A stretch of DNA of 15,821 nt from Spirochaetales bacterium. Its GTDB lineage: Bacteria > Spirochaetota > Spirochaetia > DSM-16054 > Sediminispirochaetaceae. Location: contig JAASTM010000009.1 of assembly GCA_021767325.1 (NCBI GenBank), forward strand, positions 1-15,821, written 5' to 3'. Numbering within the stretch: position 1 is the stretch's first letter; the number at the start of each line of letters is the position of its first letter. The notes beneath the pieces were generated by a model. The model saw nothing but the letters and a program-made list of their open reading frames with translations, ran no database searches and had not been told where the DNA came from. Positions 1-5,928 of the stretch are shown here, one piece after another. A program made the translations under genes and the position numbers.

Positions 1-797
1 CGGCTGGGAAGTACCGTCAGCGGAGCCTCCTCTACCAGGACCCCGATTGAAGCATCGGGAGAAATCCTGCTCAGTTGATCGTCACCGATAAAATCCCGCA
101 CGAACTCACTTTTGGGTGTGTTCTTCAGCTCTTCAGGAGTACCGATCTGTTCAATCCGGCCACCCCGCATTAGAACGATGCGATCGCCCAGTTTGAGTGC
201 CTCGTCGATGTCGTGGGTCACGAATACGATGGTCTTGTGCAGTTTTTCCTGCAGCTCCAGCAGCTCGCCTTGGAGATGTTCCCGGCTGATAGGGTCGAGC
301 GCTCCAAAGGGCTCGTCCATCAGGACCACATCCGGCTCGGCGGCCAGGGCCCGCAGCACACCGATTCTCTGGCGCTGTCCTCCGGACATATCGGCCGGCA
401 GGCGGTATTTGAAGGTTTCCGGATCGAGTCCGGCCATCTCCAGGAGCTCGTCCACCCTCCGATGAATGCGGGTTCTGCTCCATTTCTGCAGGTGCAGCAC
501 CATTGCTATATTCTCCAAGACAGTCAGATGCGGCATGAGGCCGGTTTCCTGGATGACATAGCCGATATTCCGGCGCAGTGTTACCGGATTCACCTCGGTG
601 ATGTCAGTCCCATTAATCGATATAGTGCCCCCGCTCACATCCTCGAGCCGGTTAATCATTTTGAGGGATGTGGTCTTTCCACACCCCGAAGGGCCGATAA
701 AAACCACGCACTCGCCCTTCTCTATTTCGAGATCGAGGGCATCCACCGCTTTAGTTCCGTCCGGATATATTTTGGTAACCTGTTCGAATTTAACCAT
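1..797 (-). CDS. opuCA: OpuCA/ProV-type ABC transporter ATP-binding protein (C-terminus cut off by window edge)
   Basis: ATPase of an osmoprotectant-type (OTCN family: glycine betaine, choline, carnitine or proline betaine) ABC importer, acting on the cytoplasmic face of the membrane. The visible 265 residues contain Walker A GPSGCGKT (35-42), the Q-loop Q83, signature MSGGQ (137-141; the usual Leu is Met), Walker B LMDEP (159-163) and H-loop H195. The whole stretch closely follows Bacillus OpuCA. The last visible residues (about 240-265) would lead into the C-terminal region where this family often has CBS domains; the rest is outside the window. The ATG at 795-797 is preceded by a good GAAGGAGAG ribosome site, and it overlaps the 3' end of the aminotransferase gene by 8 bp (ATGGTTAA), implying translational coupling. 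Permease and binding-protein genes are expected just beyond position 1. The substrate is not determined by the sequence; given the neighbours it may be an amino-acid-derived cation rather than a simple osmolyte. Confidence 0.93.
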   Translation of the reverse strand, partial: MVKFEQVTKIYPDGTKAVDALDLEIEKGECVVFIGPSGCGKTTSLKMINRLEDVSGGTISINGTDITEVNPVTLRRNIGYVIQETGLMPHLTVLENIAMVLHLQKWSRTRIHRRVDELLEMAGLDPETFKYRLPADMSGGQRQRIGVLRALAAEPDVVLMDEPFGALDPISREHLQGELLELQEKLHKTIVFVTHDIDEALKLGDRIVLMRGGRIEQIGTPEELKNTPKSEFVRDFIGDDQLSRISPDASIGVLVEEAPLTVLPS

Positions 798-1914
798 TCT
801 GCTCTCCTTCAGTGCTGTTGCGAATGACTGCATCCAGCGTTTCAAGAAATATTGTATTTTCTTCAGACTTACCCACCGTCACCCGGATATGGGTCGGCAA
901 GCCCCACCCCGCCGCCGAACGGACAATCACTCCACGGCGCAGCAGCCGATCTGCCAATTCGACCGCGTCTTGTCCCGTATCGAACAAAATGAAATTCGCC
1001 TGAGACTGATACACAGTGAACCCTCGGCCGGATAGTTCATTTTGCAGCCGTTCGCGCTGCCGGCGGATAGTATCAATTGTCTGATCCACCGCCTCACGTT
1101 CCAGTTCGAGGGTCGCCCGGGCGCCGGCCAGGCCAATACGGTTGGCGTTGAAAGGCTCGGCCACAGTATCGATAATTCGGATCAGGTCCGGATGTGCCAG
1201 CGCATACCCGAGCCGGGCGCCGGCCAGACCATAGGCTTTGGAAAACGTGCGTACGGATACAATCGGCAGCTCTCGGCGAATCAGTTCTATCCGATCGGGC
1301 AGATTCCCATGATCGGCAAACTCCGCGTAGGCCTCGTCGAGTACCAGCCAGCAGCCTTCCGGCAGACCGGTGAGCAGCTCTTCAAGAAGCTCTATCGCGG
1401 CCACTGTTCCCGTAGGATTGTTCGGGTTGCAGAGCCAGATCACTCTTGTCTCCGGTCTCATTCTCTGTATGAGAGCCTGCACATCGATCCGCATATCCGC
1501 AGTCATTGGTACCCGTTCCACCTCACCGCCCATCAGGCGCGAAATCTCCCGATACAGTCCGTAGGTGTACTCGGGAATGAGCACATGACTGCCCGGCTCG
1601 ATGAACGTTTTCGCCAGGGTTTCCAGCATTCCGCCGGCACCGTGCGAAACCGCCACCCACTTCTCGTCCACCCCGTATCCACCGGCGATTTGCCGCTTGA
1701 TCTGTACAAAACTGTTGTCGGGATATGTATGCAGACGGGTCACTTCCCGGCGCATCGCTTCGATTGCGGCCGGATACGGTCCCCAGGGATTTTCATTCGA
1801 GCCGAGCTTTATGATGCGGTCCAAATGGTACTCTCTCTTGACCTCTTCAATCGTCTTACCGGCCACGTACGGGTGCACGTCTTTGATGTCAGGCCGAATT
1901 CCGGCAAGTTTCAT
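790..1914 (-). CDS. hisC: HisC-type PLP-dependent aminotransferase
   Basis: Fold-type I aminotransferase of the histidinol-phosphate aminotransferase family, 374 residues, normal for the family. Visible landmarks are the N-terminal SNENPWGPYP substrate/arm motif, CNPNNPTG (PLP-ring asparagine), VLDEAYAEFA (PLP aspartate and tyrosine), the Schiff-base lysine in TFSKAYGLAGARLGY, and a C-terminal GLPTHIRVTVGKSEEN block. The start ATG has AAGGAG 12 nt upstream and a second purine run next to it. The gene begins 17 bp after the stop of the TPP-enzyme gene and overlaps the ABC ATPase gene, so the three are one operon. No other histidine-biosynthesis gene is nearby. I therefore infer a catabolic or specialised transaminase that makes the 2-oxo acid used by the neighbouring TPP enzyme, or acts on its product, rather than the biosynthetic HisC. 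The family assignment is sure; the substrate is not. Confidence 0.9.
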   Translation of the reverse strand: MKLAGIRPDIKDVHPYVAGKTIEEVKREYHLDRIIKLGSNENPWGPYPAAIEAMRREVTRLHTYPDNSFVQIKRQIAGGYGVDEKWVAVSHGAGGMLETLAKTFIEPGSHVLIPEYTYGLYREISRLMGGEVERVPMTADMRIDVQALIQRMRPETRVIWLCNPNNPTGTVAAIELLEELLTGLPEGCWLVLDEAYAEFADHGNLPDRIELIRRELPIVSVRTFSKAYGLAGARLGYALAHPDLIRIIDTVAEPFNANRIGLAGARATLELEREAVDQTIDTIRRQRERLQNELSGRGFTVYQSQANFILFDTGQDAVELADRLLRRGVIVRSAAGWGLPTHIRVTVGKSEENTIFLETLDAVIRNSTEGEQNG

Positions 1915-1931
1915 TCCTTGATAACTCCTTT

Positions 1932-3623
1932 TTATTGTTGGGTGTCAATAATTTCTATAATAGTGGGAACCTCTTGCGCAAAGGCTCTTTCTACCACCCG
2001 ACTGAGAGCTTTTGTATCTGCCGCCGATTCACCTGTCCCGAAGCGGGCATAACCGGCGCCGTACGCCTCGGCGAGTTTCTCAAACGCTGGCGGATTCACA
2101 TCAACGGCAATGCGCCGGCCGGGATGACGAAGGTCCTCCGTCCGGCGGATTTCCCCGTACCCGTGGTTGTTCCAAATCACAATAGGCAATCCGAGTTTCT
2201 GCTCCACGGCAACCGCTAACTCCTGCAACGTGAATTGGAAGCCGCCGTCTCCGGCCAATACAAGTACCTTGCGACCGCGATTGATCGACTTGATTCCAAC
2301 CGCCGTCGGCAGGGCATATCCCAGCGCACCGAAGCCGACCGGATGCAGAAACTGTGCCGGCGCCTGTACGGACCACTCGCTGAGGGCCGCATAGGCGGGG
2401 GTCGTCATGTCGGTTGCAATGACTCCGTCCTCAGGCAGGGCGCCGCGCAGTACCTGCAGCAGCAACAGAATCTGGCCGGCATTTTTTTCCGGAATCCCGG
2501 TTACCGCGATGAGCTGCTCATTACATGCGGCGATAGTGTTGTGTACCTCTTCGGTCAGTCCCCGCCGGCCAGCCGCGTGTAGAGTAGCAGTATGCGTGCT
2601 TCCGCCGGCCGACGGCCGCCTGGCGTCCAGTTCGTGCAGTAAGCGGGCCACCGTATTTTCTGTATCTGCATGCAGAGACAGCAAGGCGTCGGGATAACGC
2701 AGCAAAACTTTCTCTTCCGTGTTAATGATAATCAGCTTTTTTTCGATCTCCGGGTCGCTCTCCCAGAGATCGGTTGCAGAGAGCTGCGTACCGATTGCAC
2801 ACACCACATCCATTGATTCGAGGAGCTTCCTAACAGGTTCAAAATGTAGACGACAGCCCACAGAAAAGGGAGAGCCCTCGGCCACCACCCCTTTTCCGGC
2901 GGCAGTAGTTACTACAACTGCACCCAGCCGCTGCTGGAGTTCGCGAACCTCCCTGGAAGCCCGCACCGCACCTCCGCCGCATATCAACGCAACCCGGCTG
3001 CTTTCGAGCAGGAGTTCTCCCGCTCTGCGCAGCTGCTCCCGGTCCGCTTTAACTGAAGATGCAGCGGCGGCAGCCGATTCGCGGCACTCAAGCTGATCGC
3101 TGGTACCCGCCTGCAGCACATCCAGGGGTATTTCGATATGTACGGGCCCCGGCCGTCCCTGCGAGGCAAGTTCGTACCCTGCCTTAATACACGCTTCTAT
3201 CCGCTCCGCCGAATCGACCCGCCAGGCAGCCTTGCTTACGGATCGCGTCATCTCGGTTGAGTTCTCCAATTCATGCAGATAGCGTGAGTGCTTTCCTATC
3301 AGATTTGAGGGGATCTGGCTGCTTATGACCAGTATCGGTACGCAGTCGTGGTAAGCCTCGCCCATCGGTGTCAGTATATTAGTGAGGCCCGGGCCGGTAA
3401 TGACCAGTGCCACCCCTGGCTTTCCGCTTAACATCCCGGCACCAAGTGCCATAAAACCGGCGCCGCTCTCATTGCGGCTGGTTACGTGCTCTATCCGGGA
3501 GGATAACAGTTGATCATAGATATCTAAATTATGGATTCCGGGAATACCAAAGACTGTCGATACTCCCAGTTCTTCAAGCGAGCGGGTTACTGCGGCTGCT
3601 CCGTTTATGATGCTACCCTCCAT
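1932..3623 (-). CDS. TPP-dependent enzyme, acetolactate synthase / 2-oxoacid decarboxylase family (AruI-like)
   Basis: A 563-residue thiamine-diphosphate enzyme with the three-domain layout of acetolactate synthase and related decarboxylases. The N-terminal PYR domain has GIPGIHNLDIY and the cofactor-activating glutamate E52 in RNESGAGFMA; the central domain has CGGGAVRAS and TTAAGKGV; the C-terminal PP domain has the Mg/TPP motif GDGGF (about 458) and the paired asparagines about 25 residues later (IWNNHGYGEI). The N-terminal half resembles 5-guanidino-2-oxopentanoate (2-ketoarginine) decarboxylases such as AruI more than true acetolactate synthases, but that is recognition by eye. Most relatives have His before the glutamate (RHE); here it is Asn. 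It is the first gene behind the promoter at 3691-3720 and is followed by an aminotransferase and an ABC importer gene. The ATG has no upstream Shine-Dalgarno, and a GGAGGG lies just inside the frame (3616-3621), so the true start may be a few codons later. The substrate is unknown. Confidence 0.88.
   Translation of the reverse strand: MEGSIINGAAAVTRSLEELGVSTVFGIPGIHNLDIYDQLLSSRIEHVTSRNESGAGFMALGAGMLSGKPGVALVITGPGLTNILTPMGEAYHDCVPILVISSQIPSNLIGKHSRYLHELENSTEMTRSVSKAAWRVDSAERIEACIKAGYELASQGRPGPVHIEIPLDVLQAGTSDQLECRESAAAAASSVKADREQLRRAGELLLESSRVALICGGGAVRASREVRELQQRLGAVVVTTAAGKGVVAEGSPFSVGCRLHFEPVRKLLESMDVVCAIGTQLSATDLWESDPEIEKKLIIINTEEKVLLRYPDALLSLHADTENTVARLLHELDARRPSAGGSTHTATLHAAGRRGLTEEVHNTIAACNEQLIAVTGIPEKNAGQILLLLQVLRGALPEDGVIATDMTTPAYAALSEWSVQAPAQFLHPVGFGALGYALPTAVGIKSINRGRKVLVLAGDGGFQFTLQELAVAVEQKLGLPIVIWNNHGYGEIRRTEDLRHPGRRIAVDVNPPAFEKLAEAYGAGYARFGTGESAADTKALSRVVERAFAQEVPTIIEIIDTQQ
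3616..3621 (-). promoter_or_regulatory. Internal Shine-Dalgarno-like GGAGGG just after the first ATG of the TPP-enzyme gene
   Basis: On the minus strand the start region reads ATGGAGGGTAGCATCATA. The only Shine-Dalgarno-like sequence lies at the ATG itself, 7 nt before an in-frame ATA codon (3606-3608) and 4 nt before an ATC; the 20 bases upstream of the ATG are A/T-rich without one. Either the ATG is used from a short AT-rich leader with little Shine-Dalgarno help, or a rare AUA/AUC start is used. Homologues begin close to this point, so they do not decide it. Confidence 0.35.
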
Positions 3624-3690
3624 TACATATATGAAATTTCAAGTCTAATTAAATAAAAAATACTTTTTCAGTTAGTCTTAAAGCTTTTCA

Positions 3691-3720
3691 ATTATATATA
3701 AGTTCGCTGTGATAAGTCAA
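3691..3720 (-). promoter_or_regulatory. Sigma-70-type promoter of the TPP enzyme / aminotransferase / ABC operon
   Basis: On the minus strand, -35 TTGACT (3715-3720), an 18-bp spacer and a perfect -10 TATAAT (3691-3696). A/T tracts (AAAATATTTA at 3731-3740) precede the -35 box like an UP element. Transcription would start near 3684, giving a leader of about 60 nt before the ATG at 3623. That is too short for a typical riboswitch, and I see none. Confidence 0.78.
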
Positions 3721-3875
3721 TTATTTGTGTTAAATATTTTATTTCACTGTTATTTCTTTTTATGATATATATTTATATTAAATATTAAGAGACAATTCCA
3801 ATATTTTACATTTAACTATAATTTTTTTGACAATAAGTTATTATATTTACTTAAATTACTATCTACTTATAACAC

Positions 3876-3911
3876 AAAAAAAGCCTGCTGTATGAACTAC
3901 AACAGGCTTTT
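3876..3911 (-). terminator. Intrinsic terminator of the DUF4168 gene
   Basis: The minus-strand RNA folds as AAAAGCCUGUUGU, a 7-nt loop, then ACAGCAGGCUUUU, with one G-U wobble. It is followed by a run of seven U in total, 33 bp after the stop codon at 3945. The A-run on the other side means it could also work weakly on the plus strand. Confidence 0.85.
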
Positions 3912-3944
3912 AAGCTCTGGAAAGCTTTTGTAAGCTTTGAAAAA

Positions 3945-4484
3945 CTACATCATCTGCTGAATGCGCTGTCCCAGTTCGGGATTCGAGCGCATCGCCTTGA
4001 CGATTTGATTGAACTTCTGCACGGTCATATCGTTATTCCGTACGGTCTCGACCATCTGCTTCTGACTGTTCTGCTGGATAGTCTGAATCTGTTTTGCAAG
4101 CTTGTTGAACTCCTTGGTTTCAGCAGAGCTTTCATCTTCAGCTTTCTGTTGACTCCCGCTCTTGCGGGCTTTATATAAGGTGTTGAAACGCTGTTTGCTC
4201 ATTGATGATTCTGAAAACGCGCTTTCGATTTTCTGATTCGATTCGGTCTGGACTGTCTGAATTTTTTTCATAACCTGGGCGAACTTCTGCAGTTCCGAGT
4301 CTTCAAAGGAGGGGGAATTCTGCTGACCTGACTGCAGGCCCGGCTGAGATTGCGTCTGTCCCTGTGGCTGCCCCTGACCGGAACCGCTGCCCTGCGACTG
4401 GGCGGCTAAGGGTGAGAGGAGAAAAAAGAAAAGTGCGGTAAGGGTAATAAGAAAAAAGCCCTTCTTCGTTAGTTGAAAATGCAT
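3945..4484 (-). CDS. Secreted DUF4168-family protein
   Basis: A 179-residue exported protein of unknown function. Residues 1-30 form a signal peptide (KK, then a hydrophobic run FFLITLTALFFFLLS, then PLAAQ-S, a type I cleavage site). Residues 31-55 are a Gly/Gln/Ser-rich low-complexity linker. The rest consists of two related helical halves (about 60-108 and 129-175), each with a KFAQ/KLAK start, an IQTVQ/IQTIQ core and a KQRFN/VQKFN turn, ending PELGQRIQQMM. This is the DUF4168 pattern, known from cyanobacteria, proteobacteria and spirochaetes. I chose the ATG at 4482-4484 because it has GGAGG 10 nt upstream and begins the signal peptide directly; an in-frame upstream ATG (4553) would add 23 residues with no ribosome site. 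The gene is flanked by terminators and so stands alone. Its role may be envelope-associated, but nothing in the sequence fixes it. Confidence 0.85.
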   Translation of the reverse strand: MHFQLTKKGFFLITLTALFFFLLSPLAAQSQGSGSGQGQPQGQTQSQPGLQSGQQNSPSFEDSELQKFAQVMKKIQTVQTESNQKIESAFSESSMSKQRFNTLYKARKSGSQQKAEDESSAETKEFNKLAKQIQTIQQNSQKQMVETVRNNDMTVQKFNQIVKAMRSNPELGQRIQQMM

Positions 4485-4523
4485 GTAAACATTGCCTCCA
4501 AAATAAAATATTTCTCGGGCACC

Positions 4524-4553
4524 AACGTAATACCCGTACCGTCCCCGCGTCAA
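4524..4553 (-). promoter_or_regulatory. Possible promoter of the DUF4168 gene
   Basis: On the minus strand there is a TTGACG -35-like box (4548-4553), with TACGTT 18 bp downstream (4524-4529) as a poor -10. It lies between the ygeW terminator and the DUF4168 start, where a promoter is needed. The -10 match is only three of six bases. Confidence 0.35.
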
Positions 4554-4561
4554 GGAAATCG

Positions 4562-4604
4562 GAAAAAGAAAACGCCCGCCCCCAAAACGGGAACGGGCGT
4601 TTTT
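4562..4604 (-). terminator. Intrinsic terminator at the end of the purine operon (after ygeW)
   Basis: The minus-strand RNA has a 10-bp GC-rich stem AAAACGCCCG / CGGGCGUUUU with further C/G pairing inside the loop, followed by UUUUCUUUUU. It starts 24 bp after the ygeW stop. It separates the purine operon from the DUF4168 gene. Confidence 0.88.
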
Positions 4605-4627
4605 CCGGTCGACGGCTTATGAACCGC

Positions 4628-5824
4628 TTACATAATCCGGTTGTTGCCGGACTGCAGCAGCTGCATGAGCTTGTCGGATGGATTTCTGAACTTGCTCAGA
4701 AAAATCATGGCGGCGATGATATAGGGCTTGTAGCTGGCCTCTTTGTAGAGAGGTACACGGTAGCGGTCGAAGACACTGGCTTCGACTTCGCCCCGCTCAC
4801 AGCTGACTCCGGTTATGTCGGCCGGCAGACAGTGCATGTACAGCGCCTTGCCATCGCGGGTCTTTTTCATCAGATCCTCGGTGCACTCCCAGTCCATGTA
4901 CTTCTTGTTGTTCTCCAGACCGCGCTTTTCGAGGTCTTTCAGACCGGCCTGATCCCCGTTCTCTACCAGCTTGGTGCGCTCTTCCATTACAGAGAAGGGT
5001 GCCCAGCTCTTCGGATATACGATGTCCGCATCCTGAAAAGCCTCTTCCATGCTGTTTACCCGCTTAAAAGAGCCGCCGGTGTGCTCGGAGTTCTTCTGGG
5101 CAACATCCTCGACCTCGGGCATGATGTTATAACCTTCCGGGTGTGCAAGGGTTACATCCATGCCGAAGCGGGAGAAGAGTCCCACGATGCCCTGGGGTAC
5201 CGACAGCGGCTTGCCGTAGGAGGGGCTGTAGGCCCAGGTCATGGCCACTTTCTTGCCCTTCAGGTTCTCTACACCGCCGAAGTGGTTGATCACGTGAGCC
5301 AGGTCGGCCATCGACTGGGTCGGGTGGTCGATATCGCACTGCAGGTTCACCAGGGTCGGGCGCTGTTCCAGCACGCCGTCCAGGTATCCCTGGTACACGG
5401 CCTCGGAGACTTCCTGCATATAGGTGTGTCCCTTACCGATGTACATGTCGTCGCGAATACCGATTACATCCGCCATAAAAGAGATCATGTTGGCGGTTTC
5501 GCGTACGGTTTCACCGTGGGCGATCTGGCTCTTACCCTCGTCCAGGTCCTGAATTTCGAGTCCCAGCATATTCGCAGCACTGGCGTAGCTGAAGCGGGTC
5601 CGAGTAGAGTTATCCCGGAAAAGTGAAATTGCCAGTCCGCTATCGAATACGTTAGTCGAAATATTGTTCTGACGCAGCGCCCGTAAAATCTCGGCAACCT
5701 TGAAAGTAGCCTGAATCTCATCCTCGCTCTTATCCCAAGTCAGGAAAAAGTCGTTCAGGTACATCTCTTCGGCTCGCAGGCGCCCCAACGACCGAATCAT
5801 TTCTTCAATCCCAATTCTGTCCAT
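4628..5824 (-). CDS. ygeW: Knotted carbamoyltransferase YgeW
   Basis: A 398-residue member of the aspartate/ornithine carbamoyltransferase superfamily, about the length of E. coli YgeW and similar along its whole length. Visible motifs are the carbamoyl-phosphate loop STRTR (73-77), the conserved DEGKSQIAHGET block (about 95-106), DIDHPTQSMADL (164-175, the HPxQ motif) and HCLPADI (331-337). YgeW belongs to the transcarbamylases with a trefoil knot; its natural substrate has been uncertain. In urate-degrading clusters it is thought to act on a ureido compound near 2,3-diaminopropionate, possibly in the direction of carbamoyl phosphate and so ATP formation; that is inference here. GGAGG lies 7 nt before the ATG. 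It is the last gene of the operon, 104 bp after the deaminase stop with a hairpin in the gap, and is followed by a terminator. The E. coli partner ygeX (diaminopropionate ammonia-lyase) is not in this window. Confidence 0.96.
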   Translation of the reverse strand: MDRIGIEEMIRSLGRLRAEEMYLNDFFLTWDKSEDEIQATFKVAEILRALRQNNISTNVFDSGLAISLFRDNSTRTRFSYASAANMLGLEIQDLDEGKSQIAHGETVRETANMISFMADVIGIRDDMYIGKGHTYMQEVSEAVYQGYLDGVLEQRPTLVNLQCDIDHPTQSMADLAHVINHFGGVENLKGKKVAMTWAYSPSYGKPLSVPQGIVGLFSRFGMDVTLAHPEGYNIMPEVEDVAQKNSEHTGGSFKRVNSMEEAFQDADIVYPKSWAPFSVMEERTKLVENGDQAGLKDLEKRGLENNKKYMDWECTEDLMKKTRDGKALYMHCLPADITGVSCERGEVEASVFDRYRVPLYKEASYKPYIIAAMIFLSKFRNPSDKLMQLLQSGNNRIM

Positions 5825-5869
5825 TCTGTGTCCTCCAGAAACTAATGTTTTCTAAGTTGATATTTTGTC

Positions 5870-5902
5870 GGCCGGACCGCGTGTATACTCGCCTGTCCGG
5901 CC
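5870..5902 (-). other. Intergenic RNA hairpin between the 8-oxoguanine deaminase gene and ygeW
   Basis: A perfect 8-bp inverted repeat GGCCGGAC / GTCCGGCC (5870-5877 and 5895-5902) encloses 17 nt, within which GCG/CGC can add three more pairs. The sequence after it on the minus strand is GACAAAATATC, not a U-tract. It is therefore not a normal terminator; an RNase-processing, 3'-end-protecting or attenuating role is possible. Confidence 0.6.
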
Positions 5903-5928
5903 TAAAAGGTACGTGTGTTCGCTGCGGA

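Larger units (their letters stand above)
3624..3944. other. AT-rich intergenic gap
   Basis: No gene is visible here. The roughly 250 bp from 3624 to 3875 are strikingly A/T-rich compared with the GC-rich coding DNA on both sides. The gap holds the terminator of the DUF4168 gene (3876-3911) and the promoter of the TPP-enzyme operon (3691-3720). The A/T tracts just upstream of its -35 box could act as an UP element or as a binding site for a nucleoid protein. Just after the DUF4168 stop there are three AGCTT copies spaced by about 10 bp. Confidence 0.7.

Noticed and set aside
790..1914. Histidine biosynthesis role for the HisC-type aminotransferase
   Set aside because: No other his gene is nearby, and the operon partners are a TPP enzyme and an ABC importer.
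3624..3690. Riboswitch in the leader of the TPP-enzyme gene
   Set aside because: The leader is only about 60 nt, A/U-rich, and shows no stable stem or known aptamer pattern.
3827..3856. Plus-strand TTGACA with a TTAAAT box 18 bp downstream
   Set aside because: No plus-strand gene follows; such matches are expected by chance in AT-rich DNA.
4485..4553. N-terminal extension of the DUF4168 protein
   Set aside because: It has no ribosome site and would bury the signal peptide; GGAGG supports the ATG at 4482-4484.
5870..5902. Hairpin after the deaminase gene as an intrinsic terminator
   Set aside because: No U-tract follows on either strand, and ygeW downstream has no evident promoter of its own.
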